Shown here one piece after another: positions 11,613 to 24,325 of a stretch of 64,000 nucleotides of DNA (its first letter is position 1; each line of letters opens with the position of its first letter). The notes below the pieces were generated by a model. It made no database searches, had not been told where the DNA came from, and was given only the letters and a program-made list of their open reading frames with translations. Origin of the DNA: Isoetes taiwanensis (Eukaryota > Streptophyta > Lycopodiopsida > Isoetales > Isoetaceae); contig JAJEKV010000054.1 in assembly GCA_021234155.1 (NCBI GenBank), positions 8,266,655-8,330,654 on the forward strand, in the 5' to 3' direction. Both the position numbers and the translations under genes were made by a program.

Positions 11613-12244
11613 TCCTAGCCTATTCAATTGCATCCATTATAACCTTCCTAACCTGTTCATTTAAATCCACTATAACATCCAATGGTGAGAAATTCCCAAT
11701 CAGAGAGCTAACTTTGGACCATTTCTTTTTGTTTAAACACGTGTAGTTAGACCCATTATTAACTTCTAATCCTTCTAACTTGGCTCATCTATAGGCTAGG
11801 AATGCTAGGACACTTGATGTATCAATTTGAGCAGATAGCTTGAAAACATGCAGAAGTATTGAACCCCCACTATTGCCTCATGTTTTGTGTACGTATGATA
11901 GATAGGTGCTATAGTCGATCACATGGGATTCCCACTATTGTCCGTCCTGCATTTTTTGTTTCCCACACCCGATGATAGTCAACTGCGCCTCTGCACTTCG
12001 CGCGTCGGCACAATTTCCTCTGCCAGAATGCAGGGGAAGTTCCCATTCTTGTATATGTAGCACACTAACAGGGGGTTACTTTTAGATTTTTATACGCTTT
12101 TTCACATGGTTTTTCTATGATTTCGTTGTTGTATTCGTTGAGGTGTACTAAATAGTATTTCTAGAGTGCATCCTTTATGGGCCGTTGATTTTTGTTGGTT
12201 GGAACAATCCGAGGGTTGTTGTCTTTCTCTGCATGTGTTTGTGC

Positions 12245-12436
12245 ATGAACATTGCGCATGTGTATGCATGTGCATGTGCACATGCATGTGCATGTGTGTG
12301 CATGTGCATGTGCATGTATATGCATGTTCATGTGTATTGTGCATATGCATGTGCATGTGTATTGTGCATGTGCATGTGCAAGTGCAAGTGCAAGTGCATG
12401 TGCATGTGTGTGCATGTGTGCATATGCATGTGTACT
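12245..12436. repeat. TGCATG-type hexanucleotide repeat
   Basis: About 190 bases are built from GTGCAT / GCATGT units with variants (GTGCAA near 12,380, TGTGTG). Long ORFs on both strands here are artefacts of the repeat (Cys-Met or His-Thr runs). Confidence 0.92.
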
Positions 12437-12439
12437 TGC

Positions 12440-15330
12440 CCTCTTGGATTCTTATTGCCGGAGTGGAGTTTACTACCACGAGATGGATTTTTTGCTCACA
12501 CTTACAAAGGTATTTGTTTTGTTTTTTAATGTTTCTTCAGTTAGCATAATGTTTTTTTTTACAAGGTATTGGTTTCTTGATTCTACAATGTAGTGCTGCA
12601 AAACCCCCTTTTGTTTCCTTCCTAAGATTTGCTGCAGATTCAAAAAGAGTTTAGAGTTTAGGCCCTATGTTTGCTTCCAACTCTTGGATATTCCTGGCTG
12701 CCGAATTGTTCATAGCAGTCAGCCTTTAGCTTCAATCAACAAACGGATTCTTATGCACACAACAGACGGATTATTCCACGCCCTTTTCCATGTCACGCAG
12801 ATCAGTCAAACAGTGGCCACAAGAATCCATTTATATTGTAGGTTTGGAACTTTAATCGAACCATAAGGTGAATCATGCATTACCTTTAAGCTAGAGATGG
12901 AGCATCCAAAATCATATGGATTGATAAACAATGGTGTCATTGTGAAAGAGAAATAGCTGTAGCGAAAGTAACAATATGTAGCATAATAACAGGGGGTTTT
13001 CTTTGTATTGCAAACTTTATAACTTTCAGAATAATGGGATCAATCTGCTCTATCTTTATGGTAATTTTTACTTATGTTCTATTTGTTTTATTGTGATCAA
13101 ATTCAAAAGCTACAGATGAAAGCCTCAAATGAATTCTAGTTACGTGTAAAATACAATTATGAGGCATCCAACATATAAAAATTAAATCCCCCAACACATA
13201 ACAACCAACACATAATAACCATTGACATTAACAACCAACACATAACTACCATTGACATTAATTAACACAACCATTGGGTCCAACACATTTAAATTAAACT
13301 TCCCCCTTAAACCCCCTTTGGTTTGGGTGCATATTCACACGGGGGGTGACTCCGGGCTAGAAACATAACCAAAATTATGTCAAAACACATCAACACTCTT
13401 CAGTTGTCTACAATCAACATCAACATTGTGCAACAACATGTCATGAGCCGAGTGCTAAAAGTAGCATACTCCTCTCCTATTGTTTATATACAATTAATAT
13501 TGTTTGCTCATATGACCAACAGTGTGCTACCGTTATTACGAAGATAGACAAAAAGTTTTATCAAGAAAACTCCCAAGTGCTATTTCGAAAATATCTCAAC
13601 AAACATATTATACTGATTGAACAAACTAGGGATTTTAAACCTTTCGCACTTGCGAAGTACTAACAAAATGCATCCTTCTATTATACTCCCACTCACTAAT
13701 GCAGTCTATGTAAATATGGCAACAATAAACTTGTTTTCTTGCATAAAAAAAAGACATGCTAGTTTAGTTTCCTTCCTCTATACCCAACTTGCGTAAATTT
13801 AAAGCCTGCAATTTAACATATTGTGCAGAATGGGTTCAACAAACTTGGGACATGGCAGAGTTCTACCACATGGTTACATGTTTAATTTAAATATTGCATT
13901 TAAAAACTCAAGAACAATCTCAAGTTGTCCAAGCTTGCCCAACGTTGACATATTTTGAAATAATTGATTTCCAAATATATTTGATCAATTGCAAAACTTT
14001 TGGTTTATCTCATAACATTACTTCGACCACAAATAAGGCAGAAACATTGTCTTAACTTGAATAGTTCTAACTGAGCCACATGAATATATAATTTCATGAA
14101 GGTGATTTGGGTATAGACTTTCTAAATAGATCGCTAGCACCAAGGGCACCTATTTTAGCTGCAAGGATGAAGTCTTTTTTTTGTCAGTCCACCTGAAACC
14201 AATCAAAGATTTAAATTAATATCAGCTTCCTATAAAAGATATAATTTATCATACTTTGGCATAGGATAGAAATTTTGCGAGCAAAACTGAACTACAAAAA
14301 ACAACATAGTTTTAAGCCTTGTGATAGGTTTTCCTCATTATTATTACAATCGCATGGAAATAGTGCTAGCACCACCAAAGGTTCCCCCTACCTATTGAAT
14401 GGGATTGTTCCACGCTTATATTGTTCCAACCAACAAGATGAAGATCAGGATGATGTCCTGCATTCAAATATTCCATGAGCCCATCTTTTACAAAAGGCAA
14501 ATTTAAATAAGCACCCAACCCAAATGTAGCATGTGCTTTCAAAATTATTAAATTTCTGTTATTATGGTTCACACTTCAAATGCAGAAGTTTCTCTACTCA
14601 ACTACATTTCATAAGCATAACCCTTTGGAACACTGTGAAACTTTAAGCATACAATGGCAAAAGATGACCGTTGGTAATTGCAATATGGAGAGCTGCAATG
14701 GCCAATTGTAGAAATATCCAGCACCAAATTACATCTGTAACATGGCCATGCCATAACAGGATATGAAGCACTCAAAGGGACCTCAATCAAAATAACATCT
14801 CTGAAATGTTATAGCCTAGAGAGTCAATACCTACCATAAATTTAAGCAGACGAGGCTTACGCTAATTTATGAAGAAGGGAAAACAAAAGAAAGAAGGCGT
14901 GCTAACATTATGAAGAGCACATTACTTAAGCCTCTTGTATGCTCAGAGCTAAATTCAAACTAAAAAATTTATGGCCAAACTAAAGCGGTGCTCATTTGTT
15001 TTCCAGCCTATTTTACTGCCTTAAAAAAGAACCTAAAAATCTAGATAGTTCAACCCTATTAGGTATGTTGGGAAGGAAAAATAGAAAACAAAAGAAACGG
15101 CATAAACAATGGCTTTGCACAGGCTATAAAGGCAGTGGCGTAATGCCTGCTCATCATTCAAACCGAGTTATGTCAATGGCATGGGGCGGGACAACCAATT
15201 TAGACTTCAAAATCAACAGGCTGGTGAAAAGATCATTATAGTTTTGTCCTATAGAGCAACATAAATAATAAGGCAACATGACGCAATATCTGGTTCTGCA
15301 ATCTACTAATTACATCCTTTTATGCCAGAA
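12440..15330. other. Long AT-rich region without a recognised gene
   Basis: At 13,185-13,265 an AACACATAACAACC-like unit is repeated about four times. Short ORFs elsewhere show no domain I recognise. A minus-strand stretch at 14,440-14,540 could be a weak exon but has no convincing borders. Confidence 0.35.
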
Positions 15331-15340
15331 AAATGCTTTC

Positions 15341-15490
15341 CATGTTATTACCTTCAGCTTCTGCTATTTCAGCAACATGTTTGAAGAATTCAAGGCCTCT
15401 CAAAAAGTTGCATGAAATATCTTTTCTTATTTCTTTTAAGTCTGTGCAAAGCAGCAAATTACCACCAATGGCTGCCCTTTCCTTTACTCC
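15341..15490 (-). other. Possible minus-strand exon of an unrecognised gene
   Basis: On the minus strand an open frame reads GVKERAAIGGNLLLCTDLKE and then IRKDISCNFLRGLEFFKHVA EIAEAEG (split here only for length), ending at GAAG|GTAATA, a plausible donor near 15,342. The amino-acid composition and phasing look like a real exon. A stop lies a few codons upstream, so an acceptor must lie around 15,490-15,510. I do not recognise the protein and found no neighbouring exons. Confidence 0.25.
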
Positions 15491-15539
15491 CAGAACTCAG
15501 CCTAACAGGGACGATTTGGTATGAGCAGGGCTCTGCAAG

Positions 15540-17550
15540 GGCGGAATACTTAGAAACTCCATAAAATGGGTGAAAAGGATCAACTGACTAAATGTTACCT
15601 GCTACTATCTGGAATACTCGGCTTTGAAAAACCATCTTCCGGCAAGATTCGGCTTATATAGGCAGCAAGCAAATTAACGGACTGCTATGTCGGTGAATCC
15701 TTGCTCATCGATTTTGCCACCTGGGGCTTCAAACCGCAGATCCGACCACGCCTGAATGCGTGTTGAAGCGGATAAGGAGTTCCTAATGTCGAAGCGGATA
15801 AGGATAAAAACGTGGCTTCCTCTGCTATTTTTCTCCAAAAAATTTTCCCCCTTATTTTTTTCCCGGACGGGAATCCAAAGAATATAAGAATCGAATCTTG
15901 GCGAGAATCGATTATATAAGTGTAGAAAAGAGGAACATTGGTAAGGAAGGTGTCATGGGCATTTATAAAAGGGAAAACATAAACATAGAAAAGGGCAAAC
16001 CATCAAAAGGGCAAACCATCGAGTATAGAAAGGCCTTTATTATACAAGAAATTTATCACGCCGGTCAAGGTCGCAAAGATTTTTCCTTAACGACCCACTT
16101 AATTGTTCAAATTGTGTATGTTGGAGCTATAGATAATATATATTGTGTGGTTAGCTTCACCAACTCACGTAGTGATTCCAAAGTTCGTGTGGTGCGAGAC
16201 ATGCCCAAAGTGAAGTCTACTTGCCATATACTGGTCATGCAAGATTTGGGCCAAAGAGCTCTATTCAGGTGTAACAATCAGACTATTAGAATTCAGTCTA
16301 TGAAAGTACCATTTAGATCACATTTCATTATTGGTTACAAAAAAACAATTGAGTTGGCCCCCTTTTTCTTAGGCTAGGCAATAATATTACTATGGGGAGC
16401 CAGATTTATTCAAATCCAGTGGAAAGAACATGGCAATATTTGGTATCATAATTGTCAAAAATCGAGGAAGAACATCAGTCTTTGATGCTAAGATTGTTAG
16501 GTTCACATATGTATACATCGCCCCATTTTTTACTATATACATTTTGGGATAAAAAGCCACATTCTAGAATGCCACATTCTAGAAGTAGTATAATCACTTG
16601 GGCAGATCATGGCCACATGCTATTTGAACTTTTGTTGCAAAAGCCGAGAGGACCAAAGAACGGGCGGCGGGGGACAATGGGGGGAAAGCGGTGTAGGTGC
16701 ATCATCTCAGATCAAAGATAGTTAAAAACGTGCTTAGTCTAAGTAGATTATAGATGGATTATATTATAGATAGTCTAGATTTTAGACAAGTCAATCGTGC
16801 CCGATCGGAGACGAACAACAGATTGTCGACGATGAATATAATCATCGGAATACCACACCAAAGCAAGCGGATGAAGCAGTAAGTAATAAATAAGTAAAAG
16901 TACAGACTGTACACGGCATCAACCATCGATCTCTAGTAAAAGGAGTGGAAGCTAACAGATAGGGGAAACGGCAGGGAAAGAAGCTCCCGGGTACGGCGAC
17001 GGGTGATTCAATTTTTTTCAAATTTTTTATAACGTTAGGAAAAAGGAAAAGAAACGAATAAGAAAAGAAAATAAAAGAAAAGAAAAACAAAAGAGGGAAG
17101 ATGGGTGGAAGACGCATAAAATAAATTGAATATCACTAATTTATAATTAGTGTAAAAATTAAAGAGTACGGACTACGTGGCAAAAAGGACGATAAATGGC
17201 GGTTTTAAGCATTTCCAAGGTGGTATGGAGCACGTGGCATCACGGCATAGAGCGTGAATAGATAATACACGAAGAATAATGAAAAATTTAGAATAAAAAT
17301 GCAGGAACTTAACACGAATGACCATCGTCATAATCATAACATTTAGGGGAGGCGTAATAATGAAATAATGAAATAATGAAAATATATAGAAAATGACGAA
17401 ATTTACGTGTGTCAGACAAGTAACAAGGAGACAGGTGGCGAATATTCGCGTACGAAAATCCGGAGAGACAAGATAGGACAAGACAAGCATTTAAAGCAGA
17501 CGGTCGTATTGAATAAGCGGGAATTCAGACAGACTTTCGTAACCCTAGAG
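15540..17550. other. Unannotated stretch with a CACTA-like end
   Basis: Besides copy C of the CACTA-like end at 16,043, I see an A-rich/purine-rich tract (17,035-17,100) and nothing else. The 159-codon plus-strand frame at 15,898-16,377 overlaps the CACTA-like end, has no recognisable domain, and is probably chance. Confidence 0.35.
16043..16085 (+). mobile_element. CACTA-like transposon end, copy C
   Basis: TATACAAGAAATTTATCACG followed by CCGGTCAAGGTCGC matches copies A and B, with C-to-T type changes in the GC-rich part. The orientation is the same as copy B. Confidence 0.4.
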
Positions 17551-17704
17551 GCTATATATCAGTGATAGCGGGGAGATAGACTAATTCAGAAAAGCTTATT
17601 GTAAGATTTCCCGGCGTCGAACTCTTGAGTTCTCAAATTCATATCATCGGGAAGCGCCCGGTGCATCTCCATCTCATCTCCGCCCACACAGTAGAGTGCG
17701 GAAA

Positions 17705-18061
17705 ATGGACAAGGGTAAGAGAGTGGCAGTCGACAGCATTGGGGAGGAGAAGAAAATCAGGAAGCGACCCGGATCTGGAGTCCCGGGCAACCTTACGGTG
17801 CCCTATAATCCTGACCTCGAGGATCTCAACCCTTGGTGTATCTGTGAACCGGAGTGTCGGTGTTTAGGTCGAGGGGCTGCTTGGTCGTGCATCGCCGGGC
17901 GGCGAAGAAGTGCGCTTATTATTTCGCGAAGTAATCCACCATGCTCGGGATATGCGGGATCATGGCTACACTTTAGGGTTCTTGGAGGTGCTTGGAGTAT
18001 TGGCGACAAAAACGATTCAATAAGGGCCCCGGGATCTAGGCGGAACTATGCAATGTTTTAA
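17705..18061 (+). CDS. Small hypothetical protein, 118 residues
   Basis: The ORF starts MDKGKRVAVDSIGEEKKIRK, continues with a Pro-rich piece and a cysteine cluster (CICEPECRC), and ends without a recognisable domain. A TATA-like CTATATATC lies at 17,552, about 150 bases upstream. It may be chance or part of an unrecognised transposon. No intron borders were needed for the frame. No family is assigned. Confidence 0.2.
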   Translation: MDKGKRVAVDSIGEEKKIRKRPGSGVPGNLTVPYNPDLEDLNPWCICEPECRCLGRGAAWSCIAGRRRSALIISRSNPPCSGYAGSWLHFRVLGGAWSIGDKNDSIRAPGSRRNYAMF

Positions 18062-18399
18062 TCGTCTGCAGATTCATGCGGCAATACAGCGGTCTCCAAG
18101 ATATCAGCACAACCGTACAATCTGCGATCTTGGAAAGGTTTGTATATATTGTTGTGAGAAGAATCCTGTTGATTTCATGTGCCGAGCGTTTGTTGGGAGA
18201 AACTTGGAAAAAGTTAGGAAGATTGGAGAGCCGTCGGCAGAGAAAAAGCCAAAGAAATGAATATCCGGGATGGGGAAGGGCAACAATGGAGGAGAAGGAG
18301 GGGCTGCATGTAATCCTTTTTGCTTTGTTTTCCGTTTTTACCTTTTATCTTTTACTTTCCTCGCTCTTTTATGATTCCGATTTGCCAAATAGGTAAGAT

Positions 18400-19090
18400 G
18401 TATCAGCATAAAGCCGTATGAAAATGTTTGAATGATGCGGGGAAACCCGAACATAGAAGGAACAAATTATGCCTGACAGACTTGTTTGGAAGCTGAATGC
18501 ATAGCTGAATTATGCAGAATTATGCATAGCTGAATGCTTGAAAATGTTTTCAATGATATATGCCTAAATATGTATTATCTCTGTATGGAGAATTTTTGAA
18601 TGACGGAAATCTAAAGCAATAGTTGTCAATGGTAAAGCGGCCTCATTGTGTACTCTTCTAAATTACCTCAGTGATAAATTGACTCTGATCCAAAACGTTA
18701 CATCCCACGAAGGCAATGAACGAAGGGACGGAAAAACTATGGATTTTAACAACGTAGAACATAATATGGAATAATGTAGGAATATTAGGCTGATGAGCTA
18801 CACCAGCAGATATATACAGGAACAGTAAACATTACAGACGACACAGACGAAACCGGGATACAGTGGGCAACAGAATAGGAAAAGCAGGTGGCAAAATTAG
18901 AGAAATGGACTATGCTGCGACAAATATCGACTGAGAACAAAAAGGGGTGGCGAACAAACAGAAGTCAAGGAAATACAAGATGAGGGGCAACAGACTAGCA
19001 GAGGACAATGATGCTACGCCAGGCGGAACAAGCCTCGTAAGGATAAAAAGATAAGGTGGGACCAAGGAAGGTACACACAAAGAACAAAAG
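18400..19090. other. Unannotated stretch before the tandem units
   Basis: AT-rich, with no gene or repeat recognised apart from a small local duplication near 18,500 (GAATTATGCA units). Confidence 0.3.
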
Positions 19091-19094
19091 AACT

Positions 19095-19600
19095 CTGGAA
19101 TAAAAGGCGGACGGGGCAAGATACGGGACAGAGAGGCTAAGCCTCCGCCGTACACCAGGATAGCGAGGGCTAGACCCACCAACTGGTAACCCGGACCACC
19201 AAAAACTTCTTAACATTTGGAGGGCGACATATGACTTTGTAGCAGGGTATGAAGAATACCCCATTGGTCGATCTCTGTCGACATGGAGTAAAAGGTGGAT
19301 GGGGGCAAGTTACGGGATAGAGAGGCTAAGCCTCCGCCGTACACCAGGATAGCGAGGGCTGGACCCACCAACTGGTAACCCGGACCACTAAAAACTCACT
19401 AAATTAAATTAAATTAAATTAAATTAAATTATCTGGAGAGCAACATATGACTTCCAGCGGGGTATGAAGAATACCCCAGGTGACGAAATTACCGACACTA
19501 TGGAGAAGGGGAGCAAATTATGGAGGGTGTAACCCCCGCCAGACCAGGAGAGCGTGGGCACGGCCCTCCCCTGGTTCCAGTCCAGAGGAAGATGACACAT
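19095..19600. repeat. Tandem units of ~193 bp, third copy diverged
   Basis: Two good copies share GAGAGGCTAAGCCTCCGCCG and ACACCAGGATAGCGAGGGCT (near 19,131 and 19,323). A third, diverged copy (GTATGAAGAATACCCC again, then GACCAGGAGAGCGTGGGC) follows. The array ends shortly before the plus-strand LINE, so it could be upstream sequence of that LINE or a separate SINE-like element. The basis for either is weak. Confidence 0.6.
19401..19431. repeat. (TAAAT)n pentanucleotide tract
   Basis: Six AAATT units follow the second tandem unit. Both LINEs in the window end in pentanucleotide tails, so this may be the tail of a small retroelement copied by the same machinery. Confidence 0.7.
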
Positions 19601-19960
19601 GTACAGGAACACAGCAACACAGAGGCACAAAGATACAGAGATACAGAGGTACAGAAATTAAGAAGGACGAAATACTGACGCAATCAATGCAGGCAGGCAG
19701 CTACCAAACTAATCAGCCCTGAAAATACCCCGAGAAGATCAATCTTGGGCAATAGACGAAGGGAGTTGAATAACAATAATGAGAGATGGGCGGAATAATT
19801 ATGGCCATTTTGAAATCTTGAAATTCAAACTAAAACGGTAATTATGAATAAAAATACCGTTTAGAATTAGGCAGTATATATATGGTCTTATCTTCTAGAG
19901 AGAGTCCAGCACGAGAGCATTGCCTAAGGCCATCACAGAGCTTTCTTGCAAACAAGAGAT

Positions 19961-21038
19961 ATGGCCGACAATATCAGCGGCAGCCAGCAGAGGCGATCAG
20001 AGGCGGCAAGAGCCCCAGTGAGCCAACAGAATCTCAGGGACTTCCTGGCACAGATGGATAAGCGGCTAGAATCAAAGATCCCAAACCTGGATGCACTCAA
20101 CGCACTGGCTGAAACGTGCAACAACAACAAAGTAGCCATCACTAGCATGGACGTGAGAGTAGGAGGGATGGAGAAGACGAACGAGGAAATACAACGCAGA
20201 ATGGACGAGATCGAAGAGGAGAAAGCAAAGATCTTACAAAGGTTGGTTGAATTAGAGAAATCAAATGTTGAGCTGGATGCATGGGAGTCGTTTGATAGGA
20301 TAAGGCCACATTTAATGGAATATGAGGAGCAAAATAAAATTAAGCATGATGTTAGGTTAATTGGAATAGCGGAGAGACCTAACGAGGATATATATCGAGT
20401 TACTGCAGAAGTGATAGAGACGGTGTTCAAGGAACACAGGGCGTCATCGTCAAAGCCATACGATCAGGCCAATGGAGGGGGAGATCGAGGCATATAAACC
20501 TAACATTGAGGGACATGGCAACCAAGGAAAGGATCCTGCGGATGGGATCCAGATTGAGGAATGGAATCAAAGTACAGGAGTCCTTAACAGTGATGCAGAG
20601 ACAGGGGCTACACAGGGAACTAGCCAAGGCCAGGGAGCTGAACCAAGCAGGGATACAGGCGGGAGTCAAGAATGGCAAAGTTTACATACACAAGAGGGTA
20701 AGAGAACAAGCGACTCAACCGCAAGAATAGGTAGTTGGGATGCAGGGGATAGTAAAACCAACGGAAGCAGAAAAGGAAAACATACACCCCCTGAAATCAA
20801 TACAACAGGGGCTGGAGAGCAGGTTGCAGGGGGAGCACTGAGAGCGATCACGCTAGAAGGGAATCAGAGCAGAGCAGCAGGAAGAAGCGGAAACGGGGGA
20901 GACGAAGACCGAGCAACACAAGCAGGGTTCGGAGGGCCAACCCCTACAATGAAGACCAGAGGAAGACCAAGGAGAATAGGCAACGGTACAGAAAACATGG
21001 AAACTCCGAAGGAGCAACCTCGGGGGAAAAGACGCTGA
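19961..21038 (+). pseudogene. LINE 2 ORF1 (coiled coil, nucleic-acid binding)
   Basis: The ATG at 19,961 opens MADNISGSQQRR. Residues about 60-110 form a heptad-rich coiled coil (MEKTNEEIQRRMDEIEEEKA). Then comes HDVRLIGIAERPNEDIYRV, like the start of the RNA-binding region of L1-type ORF1 proteins. The frame stops at 20,497, but similarity continues in other frames (20,506-20,730 with HINLTLRDMATKERILRMGS, and 20,472-21,038), so two or more indels break the reading frame. ORF1 proteins of this kind form trimers and act as RNA chaperones. Confidence 0.65.
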
Positions 21039-21888
21039 CGTTATGGTACTGGAACTGTACCGGGTATCCATGGGATGATGGAGAAAGGCTAGAAGGTGTC
21101 CACGGCTGCGATATAATATGCTTGGCGGAAACATGGGAGCATAACGTCAAAAGGCTGCCAGAGGAAGAAGGATACCAGTTGTTCACGTGCTGGAAAGACA
21201 GGGATTTCAAGATAGGGAGAGGGAGTGCAGGTCTGGCTTGTTATGTAAAGAATAGTATAGCCAACAATGCATGTATGTTACATTCAGATATCAATAAAAG
21301 ATATATGGTCTTGAATATTCAATTGAAAAACAAACAAGAAGTAGTTCTGATAATTACATATTATCCGCCAAACAGTGATAAGCTAGAATTGCTGGAACTA
21401 GGAGAAAATATAATGAAATGGAAAGAACAGGGACCAATGATTATAGTAGGAGATCTAAATGCCAGAACCAGACAGGAACAGGCACACAACACATACACAG
21501 ATGAGAAAGATGGTCAGATAATGTACACGGCAAGAACACAAGAATGGCAGAGAAACACAGAGGATAAGACAGAAGTCAATGCTAGAGGTGAACTGTTGCT
21601 GGAAGTCTGCACGGCAACAGGATGATCATAGCTAATGGCGTGAACAAATGGAGGGGATCGGGAGGCTTCACAAGCCAAAATACACATGGTAAGAGCATAG
21701 TGGACTATATAATACTGAACGACCAAGCAGCAGGAAAGATAGAGAGATTAATGTTACAGGAATGGCCGATTGGGAAAAGGGAAAGCCATAGACCGATCAA
21801 GTTAACAGTCAGATTGGATGAGACACCACAGGTAGATAGCACAGAAAGAAAGGAGGATAAGAAAGACAGAGTGAGAATTCAGTTTTAG
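21035..21888 (+). pseudogene. LINE 2 APE-type endonuclease
   Basis: The domain starts WYWNCTG (active-site N), then IICLAETW (active-site E), GLACYV, IIVGDLNARTRQEQ (a GDFN-type motif as GDLN), KSIVDYIILN, and ends at RESHRPIKLTV, where the usual SDH is ESH, so the catalytic aspartate appears lost. A stop-plus-frame break at about 21,622 also interrupts it. Confidence 0.78.
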
Positions 21889-21930
21889 GAGAAATATGCA
21901 GAAACCTTCATTCAGGCAGTCAAAGAGGAA

Positions 21931-23938
21931 ATGGGAAAATGGAATTGGGGGAAGCACAACGCGAGTGATAATGGAAACACCCTCAATGACATTATAGTAA
22001 GGGTAGCAACAGAGGTGTTTGGAAAAAGGATAAAAATCAGGAAGAACAGAGCATTCCGAGCATCAGTATGGTATGATGACGAGTGTAGAGAGCAAAAAAG
22101 GAAAACAAGAGAACACAGGGGAAAGGAGACATACCGGAAAGAAAAGGCAGCATACATAAGATTATTGAAGAAGAAAAGATATAATAACCTGCTACAGCAC
22201 CAATGGTATATGGGAAAACTACTGAAAAAACAGCCCCGGAGATTTTGGAGGGGACTCAAACACAAAGGAGGGGACAGCAATATGAAAGCAAGGAATGAAC
22301 AAGATGGCATTGGAACAGAGGGATGGGAGAGGTACCTGGATAAATTGTATAAAACATGGGCACCACCGGTACCAATACCAATACTGCAGAATTCGGACAA
22401 ACCATGCTTCAACATGATGGAGGTAAGGTTAGCCCTAAACAGGATGGCAAACCATAAAGCACCGGATTTATACGGCCTGACCGCGGAATTGTTGAAGTGC
22501 GCTGAGACAGAAATTGGCAGACAGGTCACAGACATCTTCAATGGCATCATACATACAGGACTCCCAGACAGATGGACATACAACAAAGTCATACCTCTAC
22601 ATAAGGCAGGAAATAGACAGGACCCAGGGAACTATAGGACGATAATGGTAAGCTCGATTTTCGCAAAATGGTTTGGAAAGGTATTGGATAACAAATTGAA
22701 GAAATGGGCGGAAGAAGGAAATATGAGGGCACAAGGGCAAGCAGGGTTCAGGCCGGAACACTCAACCACAGATCATCTTGTGACTCTTCGGATATTAATA
22801 GATCAGAACAAAGCGCAGGGAAGGAAGAAGATCATCTGGCCGCTTTGTGGATTTCGAAAAAAGCATTTGATCTGATCAGGGAGAAGTTACTAAAAAGATT
22901 GATAGATATGCAAGCCCCAATAAATATGGTAGGATCGATTGCAAGATTATACCATAAGGTGTATGCTAAGATGGAACAAGAAGGACAGCCGATAATCTAT
23001 GACACCGGTGTAAAGCAGGGCTGCCCGCTATCTCCAACTCTGTTTGGAATATACATAGATCTTTTTGCAGGATACATAGCAGGAGCAAACAAGGGGACGA
23101 ATATGCCCCTACACTAGAGAGACACGAAGGTACCAATAATGCTATATGCGCGGATGATCTCAAGATGATGGCCACAAAAAACAAAGGGATGCACAGACTG
23201 CTCAAAATTCTAGAACAATTCTGTGAAGAGACAGGGCTGACCGTAAATCTAGCAAAAACTAAGATAGTCATCTTTGGACATAAGAACAGGCATAAACCTT
23301 TCAGATATAAAGATAAAGAGATAGAGGAAACAACAAAATACAGATATCTAGGGTATGATGCACATGGCACAGGGAAATGGGCCAAAGGAGCCAACACCAG
23401 GTTCCAATCGGCTATAGGAAGCTACTTCAACATGAAGAACTTCTGTAACAGAAGTAGAATAACTGACTGGGACATCAAGTGTTACCTATTCAGTGCAGCG
23501 GTAGCCACCACTCAGTTATACGGGGAAGAAGCATGGGGACCAGGTCTAACAGACAGAAATTGGGAAAAACAAGAAGGGATTCTTAGGCAATGGCACAGAC
23601 AAGAATTCAGGGTAAGAACAAATACACCACTAACGATCATGATCCTCGAAACAGGGCAAAAACCGATGGAAGTGAGAGCATGGGAGAGAACCATAAGGTA
23701 CCTGCTCAGAGACAATGCAGGAGACATACAAGGGAAACTGTCCAGCATTGCAATCACCGAATCCGCAAAATCACACATCCTTACAGGTAGTGGATGGTTT
23801 AAAGAGGTGGCAACATGGACCAGACAGATGGGATTAAACCTAAATGACCTAATACAAGAAGGGCAGTGGAATGAGGAGTGGGCAGACAAAGCGACAAGAG
23901 CATGGCTGCAAAGACACACGGGATCAAAGACAGACTAG
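21931..23938 (+). pseudogene. LINE 2 reverse transcriptase and connection region
   Basis: The frame 21,931-22,875 has LNRMANHKAPDLYGLTAELL, LPDRWTYNKVIPLHKAGN and QAGFRPEHSTTDHLV. It then shifts near 22,840 to KKAFDLIREKL and VKQGCPLSPTLFGIYIDL. The catalytic box region near 23,140-23,160 reads LYAR.. in frame, where a 2-base insertion disrupts what would otherwise be a YADD box. The frame 23,165-23,938 continues with LTVNLAKTKIVIFGH and QLYGEEAWGPGL. Three breaks make it non-functional. Confidence 0.82.
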
Positions 23939-23980
23939 CTCACACAAGTTTTTAACCCAGATCAGCATATAGGACACCAG

Positions 23981-24325
23981 ATGTACCGGGATAACATACT
24001 GGGGAAAAACAGAAGAGACATTCTGGCTAGATTCAGGATGGGAAGTCATGATCTAAGAATCGAAAAAGACAGGTGGAGAGGGATAGACAAGGAAGACAGG
24101 ATATGCAGAATCTGTGACGGTGGAAGGATAGAGGACGAGAACCATATGATTAATGACTGCCCGATCTACGGAGACATCAGGGACAGATACAGAAATATAA
24201 GATGGGGGGAACCAATTCATAGGCTGATGACGATGACAGAATCGCTCCGGGAATTGGCGGACGCGATCCAAAGAATGACGACCAGACACAGAGAAGTACA
24301 CAGTGAAAGAGGGTTCGTAATATGA
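23981..24325 (+). pseudogene. LINE 2 C-terminal Cys-His domain
   Basis: RRDILARFRMGSHDLRIEKD leads into CRICDGGRIEDENHMINDCP, a C-x2-C-x9-H-x4-C motif as in the minus-strand LINE, here followed by IYGDIRDRYR. It is separated from the RT frame by a stop at 23,938. Such C-terminal zinc motifs are thought to help bind template RNA or target DNA. Confidence 0.7.

Noticed and set aside
7148-12436. CRISPR-like array
   Set aside because: The repeats are microsatellites or degenerate tandem units without unique equal-length spacers, and the DNA is eukaryotic.
12102-12593. Overlapping long ORFs on both strands rich in Cys/Met or His/Thr
   Set aside because: They are translations of the TGCATG hexanucleotide repeat, open in many frames because the unit lacks stops.
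15898-16377. 159-codon plus-strand ORF
   Set aside because: It has no domain, overlaps a CACTA-like end and starts without context. Chance is the simplest explanation.
16842-17117. Hydrophobic minus-strand ORF (Phe/Leu/Ser-rich) as a membrane protein
   Set aside because: It is the complement of a purine-rich tract of AAAAGAAA type, so the composition explains the hydrophobic run.
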